Assembly: GCA_035533015.1 (NCBI GenBank)
Contig: DATLUQ010000051.1
Span: 62,001-126,000, forward strand
DNA length: 64,000 nt
Reading direction: 5' to 3'
DNA from: Gemmatimonadaceae bacterium
GTDB lineage: Bacteria; Gemmatimonadota; Gemmatimonadetes; Gemmatimonadales; Gemmatimonadaceae
The notes below the pieces were generated by a model that worked only from the letters and a program-made list of their open reading frames with translations, was not told the DNA's origin and did no database searches. The position numbers and the translations under genes are program-made. Below are positions 1 through 8,131 of this stretch, in pieces; positions within the stretch are counted from its first letter, which is position 1, and each line of letters begins with the position of its first letter.

Positions 1-1622
1 CTTGCCGCAGCCACCTGCTGCATGGCGGCGGCAAACGACTCCGTTCCGCGGGTGATCATCACCAGTCGCTCGCTCATGTCGCGTACCAGCGCGTCGGTGC
101 CGGCCGCCGTGCGCTCGATCGACGACGTCCACGTCTCCAATTCGGCCACGCTCGCCTCGAGATGCGCAAACGATGCCGACGCCTGCTCGGTGGCGCGCTG
201 CACGCCTCGAGCCGTGGCCGCCATGCGCTCCATGCCTTCACTCGATCGTTCGACGCCCGTGAGCACTCCGGTCACCACGCGGTGCGCGCGCTCGGCGGCG
301 TCGGACGACATGGCTGAGAGGCGGCGCACCTCGGCGGCGACCACGGCGAAACCCTCGCCCTGATCGCCGGCGCGGGCCGCCTCCATGGCGGCATTGAGGG
401 CGAGCAGCTTGGAGTGGCGGGCCAGTGATTGTACCAGCGCGACGAAGGTGCGGATCTCTTGTGATGCCTCCACCAAAGCGCGCACCGTCGCGGCGGTGGC
501 GGCCACGTCGCTGGTGAGTGTAGCGAGCGCGTTCGTGCTGTCATCCATCAGCCGCCGGTTCTCCAGCGCGAGCTCGCGCAGGCGCCCGTTCCGCTCTACA
601 CCTTCATGCGCGCCGGCGTTCAGTTGCTCGACGAGCGGTCCGAGACTGTCCGACGACGCGGCAAGCGACTGCACCGACTCGGCCATCTGCTCTGATTGCT
701 TGCTGAGGTCGCTGGCTGTCTGTGCGATCTGGGCCGCCGAGCCCGCCATCTGTTCCGAACTGGCGGTGATCTGAACCGACATCGTGGCCGTGTCGCCAGC
801 CGAAGCGCTGAGCACCCGGGCGAGCCGCGCGAGTTCGCCGACCATCGCGCCCAGTGCGCGCGCCAGCCGCTCGATCTCGTCGGTGGACCGCACGGTGGGC
901 ACGCGCGCGGTGAGATTGCCGGCGGCCACGGCTTCGGCGAGCACCGCGAGTTCCATGGCCGGGCGGCGGATGTGCTGGTTCACCAGCCGCTCGACGGCGA
1001 ATCCGATGCCGACGATGATCAGGAAGAGGAAAGCACCAACGGCGACGATCGTCTCGCGGACGTCGCGATACGTGGCGGTGGCGGGCGTTTCGTGGGCGAG
1101 CACCACCCACCGGCCGAGGTTGGCGGTGGCCAGCGCCACGCGCTCCTGGCCGCGCGACGTGACTACGGTGAAGACGGTGTCACCGCCGGTGCTCGCGGCC
1201 CTCGCGAACGCCTGCAGATCACTGCTCGTCGCGTCGCGCGAACTGATGAGCGGATGGCCCGCCGAGTCGGCCAGTTCTACTTCGATCTCCGAGGCCGACG
1301 CCGTCGCGAACACATCCTGGAGGGTGGTTCGAAGAGCCGGATCGGCGGTGAGGTCGGGGCTGGCCTGGGGCCGGGTTGCCGCCGCCACCTGCGCCAGCGC
1401 CGCGTATTGCTTGGCTACGGTCTGCAGGTGCCCGTCCGCCCGGCCACGAAGCGCCGACGCGACCTCGCCGCTGACGACCATTCCCAGGGTCACGAGGATC
1501 AATGCCGCGGCGAGCGCCGTGAGGGGCACGAACCGGATGGAGAGCGCGCTTCCGGGCGCGAACGCTTCCGGCGTGGCTCCCGTGGTCACGGGCGTGGGCG
1601 AGGGCGGACGTGAAGGGGGCAT
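1..1622 (-). CDS. Methyl-accepting chemotaxis protein, 3' end cut by window edge
   Basis: Reading the minus strand from the ATG at 1622 gives an open frame of 540 codons to the window edge, so the C-terminus is missing. Residues about 30-55 form a first membrane helix. A periplasmic region of roughly 140 residues follows, then a second helix and a HAMP linker (around RRPAMELAVLAEAV, with the DEIERL motif). After it comes a long helical signalling domain containing LALNAAMEAARAGDQGEGFA, the hairpin tip of chemoreceptors. The protein should sense a periplasmic stimulus and signal through CheA/CheW. The usual IAxQTNLLALNAA sequence reads LARHSKLLALNAA here, so the tip is somewhat divergent. No chemotaxis genes are visible nearby. 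The gene is divergent from leuS, with 163 bp between the two starts. Confidence 0.9.
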   Translation of the reverse strand, partial: MPPSRPPSPTPVTTGATPEAFAPGSALSIRFVPLTALAAALILVTLGMVVSGEVASALRGRADGHLQTVAKQYAALAQVAAATRPQASPDLTADPALRTTLQDVFATASASEIEVELADSAGHPLISSRDATSSDLQAFARAASTGGDTVFTVVTSRGQERVALATANLGRWVVLAHETPATATYRDVRETIVAVGAFLFLIIVGIGFAVERLVNQHIRRPAMELAVLAEAVAAGNLTARVPTVRSTDEIERLARALGAMVGELARLARVLSASAGDTATMSVQITASSEQMAGSAAQIAQTASDLSKQSEQMAESVQSLAASSDSLGPLVEQLNAGAHEGVERNGRLRELALENRRLMDDSTNALATLTSDVAATAATVRALVEASQEIRTFVALVQSLARHSKLLALNAAMEAARAGDQGEGFAVVAAEVRRLSAMSSDAAERAHRVVTGVLTGVERSSEGMERMAATARGVQRATEQASASFAHLEASVAELETWTSSIERTAAGTDALVRDMSERLVMITRGTESFAAAMQQVAAA

Positions 1623-1785
1623 CGGGGCTGGTGGGTGGACGCGCGGTACCCCGCGCCGGGCACCCCCCCCAATCTGGCTTGTTTGCCCTCTGGGGCCAAG
1701 TAAATTGCGGAAACCCCTGGCCATCGCCTCTTTGGCGCCCGCTCCGACCCGCCCCTGCGGGATCGCGGTGCGCCGCCCCGAACGA

Positions 1786-4293
1786 ATGACCGATACGAAT
1801 CACACGCCTACGACCGATCTTCCGGCCGCGTACGAGCCTACCGTTGTGGAACGGAAGTGGCAGGCGCGCTGGGACGAGCGCGGCACGAACCACACCGACC
1901 TCTCAGGCGCGAATCCGTACTACACGCTCATGATGTTCCCCTATCCGTCGGCTGAGGGGCTGCACGTGGGGAACTTGTTCGCGTTCACCGGCAACGACAT
2001 TCACGGCCGCTACCAGCGCATGCGCGGCCACACCGTGTTCGAGCCACTGGGCTACGACGCGTTCGGCATCCACTCGGAGAACTACGCCCTCAAAGTCGGG
2101 GTGCATCCGCTGGAGCTGATCCCACGCAACATCGCCAACTTCCGGCGTCAGCTGCGCCGGGCGGGCCTCATGGTGGACTGGCGCTACGAGCTGTCCACGA
2201 CCGATGCGTCGTACTACAAGTGGACGCAGTGGCTGTTCTTGCAGCTGTACAAACGCGGGCTGGCGTACAAGAAGCAGGCGGCCGTAAACTGGTGTCCGTA
2301 CGACAAGACCGTGCTGGCCAACGAGCAGGTGATCAACGGCGCGTGCGAGCGGTGCGGCACGCTGGTGGAGCAGCGGTTCCTGGAGCAGTGGTTCTTCCGG
2401 ATTACCGATTATGCGGGGCGCCTGCTCGACAACCTCGGCGCGCTCGACTGGTCGGAGAGCACCAAGACGGCGCAGCGCAACTGGATCGGCAAGTCGGAGG
2501 GTGCCGAACTGGCGTTTCGGGTGCAGGATCTGATGGAGTTCGCGGGGAGCGCAACGGTCAGCGGCGGCGGGCTGAGCGGCGAGGTGGTTTCGACGCCGGT
2601 GGACATCCGCGTGTTCACCACGCGCGCCGACACGATCTTCGGCGCGACGTTCCTGGTGGTGGCGCCTGAGCATCCGCTGGTCGATCTCGTCACCACCGAC
2701 GAACAGCGCGTCGAGGTCGAAGCCTACCGTGCGGCCACCGCCAAGCAGGACATCGTCACCCGCAAGGTGAACAAGGACAAGACGGGCGTGTTCACGGGCG
2801 CGTACGCGATCAACGCGGCTACCCGTGAGCCGATTCCGATCTGGACGGCCGACTACGTGCTGATGGAGTACGGTACCGGCGCGATCATGGCTGTGCCGGG
2901 CCACGACGAGCGCGATCACGAGTTCGCCCTCAAGTTCGGGCTGCCAATCGTGCGCGTGGTGGGCGCCGACCCGCACGACACGGCCCCCCCGATGGACGCC
3001 GCGTTCACCGACAACGTGAATGGCGTTCTGGTGAATTCGGGAAGATTCAATGGGCTCACCGTGCCCGAGGCGAAGCTCACCATCGTGAAGTGGCTCACGG
3101 AGCACGGCGCCGCACGGGCGGTGGTGAACTACCGGCTGCACGACTGGTGCATCTCGCGGCAGCGGTACTGGGGCCCGCCCATCCCGATCATCTACTGCGA
3201 CGCGTGCGGCCCGGTGCCGGTGCCGGAACAGGATCTCCCGGTGGTGCTGCCGCCGTTGGAGAACTTCCGCCCCGACGACTCGGGCGTCTCGCCGCTGGCC
3301 CGGGACGCGTCGTGGTACCGTGTGTCGTGCCCGCAGTGCGGCGCGCCGGCGCGTCGCGAGACGGACGTGTCGGACACCTTCCTCGACAGTTCGTGGTACT
3401 TCCTGCGCTATCCCAGCGCCGATCGCGACGACGTGGCCTTCGACCCCGAGATCACCAGGCACTGGCTGCCCGTGAACTCGTACATCGGCGGCAACGAGCA
3501 CGCCGTGCTGCACCTCTTGTACTCGCGCTTCATCACGATGGTGCTGCACGATGCCGGGCTGCTCGGCTTCGAGGAGCCGTTCACGCGCTTTCGGGCCCAC
3601 GGCACGATTGTGCGCGAAGGCGCCAAGATGTCGAAGAGCCGCGGCAATGTGGTGAACCCCGACGAATACGTGGAGCGGTGGGGGGCCGACTCGTTCCGCA
3701 CCTACCTCATGTTCCTGGGGCCGTACGAAGAGGGCGGCGACTTCCGCGATCAGAGCATCTCCGGAGTGCGACGGTTCCTCGACCGGTTGTGGACGTCGGT
3801 GCACGAGGCGGCGCGCGACGGCGAAGCCGACCCCGCCGTTATGCGCAAGGTGCACCAGACGATCGGCAAGGTGACCGACGACATCCCGGCGCTCAGCTAC
3901 AACACGGCCGTGGCCGCGATGATGGAGTGCGTGAACACGATCCGCGCCCACGACCGCACACCCCACGTGCGCGAGGTGGAACCACTGGTGCAACTCGTGG
4001 CGCCGTTCGCGCCGCACGTGGCCGAAGAGTTGTGGGAAATCCTTGGCCATGCGCGTAGCGTGTTCGACGACGGCTGGCCCGCATTCGACGCCGCTCTGGC
4101 AACCGAGGAATCGGTGACCGTGGCCGTCCAAGTGAACGGCAAGACCCGCGGCACCGTCCAGGTGCCCAAGGACGCTGAGCAGCCGGCGGCGCTGGAAGCG
4201 GCCCTGGCCGAGCCGAACATCGCCAAATTCGTTACGGGATCACCCAGGAAGGTGATCTACGTGAAGAACCGCCTGCTCAATCTGGTAGTGTAG
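1786..4293 (+). CDS. leuS: Leucyl-tRNA synthetase
   Basis: This 835-residue class I aminoacyl-tRNA synthetase charges tRNA-Leu with leucine in the cytoplasm. The HIGH-type motif is HVGN within FPYPSAEGLHVGN, and the KMSKS loop is intact (GAKMSKSRGNVVNP). The CP1 editing domain is present, with TTRADTIFGATF and then YGTGAIMAVPGHDERDHEFA, which includes the conserved editing aspartate. The C-terminal anticodon-binding region ends in VQVNGKTRGTVQVP, as expected. The frame is open far upstream, but the ATG at 1786 gives the family-like N-terminus (YEPTVVERKWQARWDERG). The part before 1786 overlaps the divergent receptor gene and has no family character. The motif usually read as GWDAFGLPAENAA is GYDAFGIHSENYA here, which marks a divergent LeuS subgroup. 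Confidence 0.97.
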   Translation: MTDTNHTPTTDLPAAYEPTVVERKWQARWDERGTNHTDLSGANPYYTLMMFPYPSAEGLHVGNLFAFTGNDIHGRYQRMRGHTVFEPLGYDAFGIHSENYALKVGVHPLELIPRNIANFRRQLRRAGLMVDWRYELSTTDASYYKWTQWLFLQLYKRGLAYKKQAAVNWCPYDKTVLANEQVINGACERCGTLVEQRFLEQWFFRITDYAGRLLDNLGALDWSESTKTAQRNWIGKSEGAELAFRVQDLMEFAGSATVSGGGLSGEVVSTPVDIRVFTTRADTIFGATFLVVAPEHPLVDLVTTDEQRVEVEAYRAATAKQDIVTRKVNKDKTGVFTGAYAINAATREPIPIWTADYVLMEYGTGAIMAVPGHDERDHEFALKFGLPIVRVVGADPHDTAPPMDAAFTDNVNGVLVNSGRFNGLTVPEAKLTIVKWLTEHGAARAVVNYRLHDWCISRQRYWGPPIPIIYCDACGPVPVPEQDLPVVLPPLENFRPDDSGVSPLARDASWYRVSCPQCGAPARRETDVSDTFLDSSWYFLRYPSADRDDVAFDPEITRHWLPVNSYIGGNEHAVLHLLYSRFITMVLHDAGLLGFEEPFTRFRAHGTIVREGAKMSKSRGNVVNPDEYVERWGADSFRTYLMFLGPYEEGGDFRDQSISGVRRFLDRLWTSVHEAARDGEADPAVMRKVHQTIGKVTDDIPALSYNTAVAAMMECVNTIRAHDRTPHVREVEPLVQLVAPFAPHVAEELWEILGHARSVFDDGWPAFDAALATEESVTVAVQVNGKTRGTVQVPKDAEQPAALEAALAEPNIAKFVTGSPRKVIYVKNRLLNLVV

Positions 4294-4302
4294 GGCTGGC
4301 GG

Positions 4303-5037
4303 TCAGGTCCACTCGGCGTAACGGACCTGGGAGTCGGGCTGCGAAAAGGCCACAGCCGCCAGATAATCCACGCGTCCGATGTCGAGTAGGCGCACCCAGA
4401 GGTGTTGTCGGTCGACGCCGGTGATCCCCGTGACGTCGACCTCCTGCTGCACCTCTTTGCCGAGCGATACGGTGAAGCCGTCAAAGGCCGCAGCGATGCC
4501 CGTGCCGAGCGCCTTCACCACCGACTCCTTGCGGACCCAGGCTCGGAAGAACGCGTCGGCGTGCTGCTCAGCGGGCAGGGCAAGCAGCGCGTCGTACTCG
4601 CCGCGCGCGAAGAACCGCGCCGCGATGCGCTCCACATCGGCCAGCCGCGTCATGCGCTCGAGGTCCACCCCCACATCGTCGGAGCGCGTGACAGCCACGA
4701 GCATGTGATCGGCCGAGTGCGATACGCTGAACTGAAGCGGCGCATCGGTGTCCTTGGCCACGACCTGCGGCTTGCCGCGCGCCGAGCGCCGGATGGTGAT
4801 GTCCGCAGGCGCCTCGCTCAGGTACCGAGCCAGGATGTCGCGCACCCAGGCGCGCGACAGCGTGAGCCGCGCCCGCTGGGCTTCGCTCGCTACGAGCGCG
4901 GTCTTTTCACGCTCATGGGCCGGGAGCATCTCGGCGGCGCTGGAGAGGTTCTCCGGGGTGGCCGCAAGGGTCGCATGCCACACGTGGATGTCGGTGGCGG
5001 AGAGGGCGGGAAGGGGATCCGGTGTGGTGGAGGGCAT
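4303..5037 (-). CDS. 4'-phosphopantetheinyl transferase, Sfp type
   Basis: The 244-residue protein carries the Sfp/Gsp signature motifs in order: RGKPQV, FSVSHSADHMLVAV, VGVDLERM, and WVRKESVVKALGTGI (the WxxKEAxxK motif). Enzymes of this family move the phosphopantetheine arm of coenzyme A onto a serine of acyl or peptidyl carrier proteins. The acidic residues of VGVDLE and the glutamate of RKES are the expected magnesium ligands. No polyketide or peptide synthetase is in the window, so the carrier partner is unknown; it may serve fatty acid synthesis. The gene converges on leuS with a 9-bp gap and lies 10 bp downstream of the barrel-protein gene. Confidence 0.92.
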   Translation of the reverse strand: MPSTTPDPLPALSATDIHVWHATLAATPENLSSAAEMLPAHEREKTALVASEAQRARLTLSRAWVRDILARYLSEAPADITIRRSARGKPQVVAKDTDAPLQFSVSHSADHMLVAVTRSDDVGVDLERMTRLADVERIAARFFARGEYDALLALPAEQHADAFFRAWVRKESVVKALGTGIAAAFDGFTVSLGKEVQQEVDVTGITGVDRQHLWVRLLDIGRVDYLAAVAFSQPDSQVRYAEWT

Positions 5038-5047
5038 GCGTGGAGGG

Positions 5048-5560
5048 CTAGAAGCTCAACCCGAACGTGATGGGCAGGGACAGGTAGGAACTACCATTCG
5101 TGAGGACCTTGTGCAACCGGGCCTCGAAATACGCCGTCATTCCGGTGAGCGGAATCTCGATTCCCAACCCGCCGTTGAAGCCGGGATTGGTACCGCTCGC
5201 GGTGACGTGGTATAGCCCCATGCCGCCGATCAGGTACGGGTGGTACGATACCCCCTGGATATGGTATACGGCGCTCACGATGGCGGCCGTGGCCTGGACG
5301 GAGTGGGCGCCTACCGCCTGTGGTTTGGCGGCGAAGTGCTCGTAGAACAGCTCTCCCCGCACGCCCACCGTCTCAAGCGGTGCCCGGTATTCGGCGGTGG
5401 CGGCGAGGTTGAATCCCGCGGAGTGTTCGTGCGACAGCGAGCTGGTCGGAAGGCTGACGCCGAACGCCGCCCCCAGATGGCCCGCCGACAGTCCGCCCTG
5501 CGCAACCGCGCTGGACGCGGCGAAGAGCAGCAGAGCACCAGTGATCCCGAATCGGCGCAT
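5048..5560 (-). CDS. Small outer-membrane beta-barrel protein
   Basis: This 170-residue protein starts with a clear signal peptide (MRRFGITGALLLFAASSAVAQG, cleavage near residue 20). The rest alternates polar and hydrophobic residues, as in transmembrane beta strands, with turns such as SHEHSAGF and GTNPGFNGG. It ends in PITFGLSF, whose terminal phenylalanine is the usual BAM recognition signal. The size fits an eight-stranded OmpA/OmpW/OmpX-like barrel. Substrate and role cannot be read from the sequence. It lies 15 bp downstream of the VIT1 metal transporter on the same strand, so the two may be co-transcribed. Confidence 0.75.
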   Translation of the reverse strand: MRRFGITGALLLFAASSAVAQGGLSAGHLGAAFGVSLPTSSLSHEHSAGFNLAATAEYRAPLETVGVRGELFYEHFAAKPQAVGAHSVQATAAIVSAVYHIQGVSYHPYLIGGMGLYHVTASGTNPGFNGGLGIEIPLTGMTAYFEARLHKVLTNGSSYLSLPITFGLSF

Positions 5561-5575
5561 GAGTCTAATGTAGCG

Positions 5576-6700
5576 TCAGAGCAGCCGGCCGATCCAATCG
5601 CCCACCAGGTAGCCCGCCGCCGCAACACCCAGACCGACGACGAACATATCGATCCCGGACCGGAACACGCCGCGTCCAGTGAACACGGAGCGCGCGGCCC
5701 CCACGAGCCAGTGCGAGAGCATGGCGATCGCGAACGAGATCACGATAGCCGTGGTGCCCGACCAGAACAGGAACGGCGCCACGGGGATGAACGCGCCCAC
5801 GGCTGTCGCCGTGCCCGTCACCCACCCCTCGCGCAGCGGCGACATGCTCCGCTCGCCGATCCCCAACTCCTCCTGCACCTGCTCGTCGAGCATTCGTCGC
5901 GGGTCGGCCATCACGTCCGTGGCCAGCGCGTGGGCGGAATCGGCGTCCATCCCCTTGGCCTGGTAGATGAGCGCGAGCTCGTCGCGCTCCACCTCGGGCA
6001 TCAGCGCGATCTCGTCGCGCTCCATCGCGATCTCGTGCGCGTATACTTCCTGCTCGCTCTTCGCCGCCAGGTACCCGCTCGATCCCATGGACAGCGAGTC
6101 GGCGATAAGCCCTGCTACACCTGCCACGATCACCGCGTGCGCTTGGTTGTTCGCCGAGGCGCCGATCACGCCGGCCACGAGGCCGAAGTTGGCCGTGAGT
6201 CCGTCGTTGAACCCATACACTACGTTGCGCAAGAATCCGCCCGACTCGGCACGGTGCCATGGCTCCCCTTCACGACCGGCCATCGTACCGAGCGTGCTGG
6301 CATGTTCCGCCGATTCGCGCGCCAGCGTCAGCGATTCGTCGCGCCCCGGCGCGCCCTTCGTGGTGCCGCGATGCATCTGGAGGTAGCTACGCACTTCGCG
6401 CCCTTCTTCGGCGAGCAACATTGGCAGCAGAAAGTTCGGCCCCAGCCAGCGTCCGAGGAGTGCGAGCAGGCGGGTGCGCGCCGTGGGCCGGAATTCTCGA
6501 ACCGGACGCCCATTGTCGGCCAGCAAACCGGCCCAGATGGTGGTATGACGGTCCTCGACCTCCGCCAATTCGAGATAGATGTGCTTCTTCTTAGCATCGG
6601 CCTCGAAGCCGGCCAGGACGCGGTACAGGTAGGCCGCGTCGGCCTCGTCCTGCCAGTGGTCGAGGAATGCGTCGAGGTCGGGGGTTGGGGTGGGGGGCAT
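5576..6700 (-). CDS. Ferritin-like/VIT1 (Er-VIT1, MbfA-type) metal transporter
   Basis: The 374-residue protein has two parts. Residues 1 to about 150 are helical and ferritin/rubrerythrin-like, with DEADAAYLYRVLAGFE, LELAEVEDRHTTIW and later ARESAEHAS supplying E and ExxH-type di-metal ligands. Residues from about 155 match the VIT1/CCC1 family, with five predicted helices, FLRNVVYGFNDGLTANFGL at the start, and GLIADSLSMGSSGYLAAKSE. In characterised MbfA-type relatives this fusion exports iron or manganese across the inner membrane, with the cytosolic ferritin-like domain sensing or delivering metal. The frame is open up to 6892, but the ATG at 6700 (MPPTPTPDLDAF) begins the conserved part; the longer version is low-complexity and overlaps the divergent gene. 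Confidence 0.88.
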   Translation of the reverse strand: MPPTPTPDLDAFLDHWQDEADAAYLYRVLAGFEADAKKKHIYLELAEVEDRHTTIWAGLLADNGRPVREFRPTARTRLLALLGRWLGPNFLLPMLLAEEGREVRSYLQMHRGTTKGAPGRDESLTLARESAEHASTLGTMAGREGEPWHRAESGGFLRNVVYGFNDGLTANFGLVAGVIGASANNQAHAVIVAGVAGLIADSLSMGSSGYLAAKSEQEVYAHEIAMERDEIALMPEVERDELALIYQAKGMDADSAHALATDVMADPRRMLDEQVQEELGIGERSMSPLREGWVTGTATAVGAFIPVAPFLFWSGTTAIVISFAIAMLSHWLVGAARSVFTGRGVFRSGIDMFVVGLGVAAAGYLVGDWIGRLL

Positions 6701-6726
6701 GGGCAGAAATATGGCGGAGTGAGAGT

Positions 6727-6790
6727 GGGACGGTAGGACGGTGAGAGGGATAACTGCCCACCGCAGTTCCCGTCCCACGGTCCTACGGTC
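6727..6790. repeat. Inverted GGTAGGAC-type repeat in intergenic region
   Basis: Between the divergent VIT1 and PDZ genes, GGACGGTAGGACGGT at about 6730-6745 is followed about 30 bp later by ACGGTCCTACGGTC, a near inverted copy (12 of 14 positions). Between them lies AACTGCCCACCGCAGTT. The same building blocks, a GGTAGGAC tandem unit and an AACTGC/ACCGC module, recur inside imuB at 37145-37200. This suggests a dispersed repeat family in this genome. It could form a hairpin in either transcript. Confidence 0.55.
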
Positions 6791-6879
6791 TGACCGGCCT
6801 ACCGGTGTTTTCCGTAAACCCTTCGTGGGTGCAGCTGTGTCCATTCCACAGTAGCCCCCAACCGAAGCACTGAGGAACC

Positions 6880-8058
6880 ATGCGCAACACATTCTGCATC
6901 ATGCTCTTGCTCACGGCCGGCACCGTCGCACCGGCCGCGGCTCAGGTCACCGTTCGTACCATGCCGGGGTCCGGCGTACGTAGCCTCTCGTGGACTCGCG
7001 TGCTCGCTCCCACGGCCGTGATCGGAGTGACCACTTCAGCGGGCGACGCGCGCGACACACTGGGTCTCCTCGTGACGGACGTGGCCGCCAAAGGGCCTGC
7101 CGCCAAGGCGGGCATCCAGGAAGGCGACCGCATCCAGTCCATAAACGGCATCGATCTCAAGCTCGCACCGATCGACATCGGAGATGAGGAGATGGCCAAT
7201 GCCATGTCAAACCGGTTGACGCGCGAACTGGGCAAGCTCACGGTTGGCGACAACGTGTCGCTCAGCGTCTACCACAACGGCCAAGTGAAACCGGTGGTCA
7301 TCAAGACCGTGAGTTCCGGCGATCTGTACGGCAACCCGGCCGGCATGATGCGCATGGCCGAGGACAACCGGGCCATGCTTGGCGTCTCGCTTTCGGTGAC
7401 CGGCAGCAAACGCGACACCCTCGGCGTGCTCGTTGTTGCCGTGGACGACAGCGGGCCGGCGGCCAAGGCTGGGCTCGAGGAGGGCAATCGACTCGCCGCG
7501 ATCAACGGCGTGAATCTCAAGGTCGATCGCGAGGACGCCGGCGACCGATACGTGGCCGAGGCGCGTTACCAGCGCCTACAGAAGGAGATGGCCAAGGTCA
7601 AACCCGGCGACGACGTGACGCTGCAGGTCTATGCGGACGGTCACTTCAAGACGGTCCACGTGAAGGCCACCAAGGCGTCGGAGCTGGGCAACGCCGGCAC
7701 CACGTTCATGTTCCGTGGCGACGGAGCCCCGATGATGCAGTTCAACGTGAACAGCCAACAGGTCCGCGCGCAGGTGCAGCGCGCCATGGACCAGGTGCGG
7801 CAGGAGATGCAGCGGGTGCGCATCGAAGCCCCGGCGCCCCGCGTGCGCTGGTTGGACGACAGCGCCGCACCGGCGGTGATCAGCAAATTCATCCCGTCGC
7901 CGGAACCGGCTCCTGCGACGACGGCCGCTCCGGAGGCTCCTGCGGCGCCGAGCATGTCTGCCCTACCCGTGATCGCCCGGATCCGCGCGTCGCGCGCTGC
8001 CATGATGCTCCGGCCTGTGCTCGCTTCCCCGGCACCGATTCGCATCATCAGGTTCTGA
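6880..8058 (+). CDS. Secreted protein with two PDZ domains
   Basis: This 392-residue protein has a signal peptide (MRNTFCIMLLLTAGTVAPAAAQ). Two homologous PDZ repeats follow: about 45-145 with DTLGLLVTDVAAKGPAAKAGIQ, and about 165-270 with DTLGVLVVAVDDSGPAAKAGLE. Each contains a carboxylate-binding-like loop and a GDRIQSING or GNRLAAING segment. The C-terminal third is proline- and alanine-rich, with a helical MQRVRIEAPAPR stretch. No protease domain is present, so it is probably a periplasmic scaffold or binding protein rather than a DegP/HtrA enzyme. The two PDZ units look like an internal duplication. Function is unknown. Confidence 0.8.
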   Translation: MRNTFCIMLLLTAGTVAPAAAQVTVRTMPGSGVRSLSWTRVLAPTAVIGVTTSAGDARDTLGLLVTDVAAKGPAAKAGIQEGDRIQSINGIDLKLAPIDIGDEEMANAMSNRLTRELGKLTVGDNVSLSVYHNGQVKPVVIKTVSSGDLYGNPAGMMRMAEDNRAMLGVSLSVTGSKRDTLGVLVVAVDDSGPAAKAGLEEGNRLAAINGVNLKVDREDAGDRYVAEARYQRLQKEMAKVKPGDDVTLQVYADGHFKTVHVKATKASELGNAGTTFMFRGDGAPMMQFNVNSQQVRAQVQRAMDQVRQEMQRVRIEAPAPRVRWLDDSAAPAVISKFIPSPEPAPATTAAPEAPAAPSMSALPVIARIRASRAAMMLRPVLASPAPIRIIRF

Positions 8059-8131
8059 TGGCGGCGGCCAGCCGCTGCGGCTCGAGGGCGCGGAGCTTCT
8101 CGCCGTGGGCGCCGGCGGGTAATATCCCGGC

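Noticed and set aside
784-1785. Open frame in phase upstream of leuS, making a 1169-residue product
   Set aside because: It overlaps the divergent chemoreceptor, is low-complexity Ala/Arg/Ser, and the family N-terminus of LeuS begins at 1786.
1903-4131. 742-residue minus-strand frame opposite leuS
   Set aside because: Arg/His-rich shadow with no family motif; a product of GC-rich codon use in leuS.
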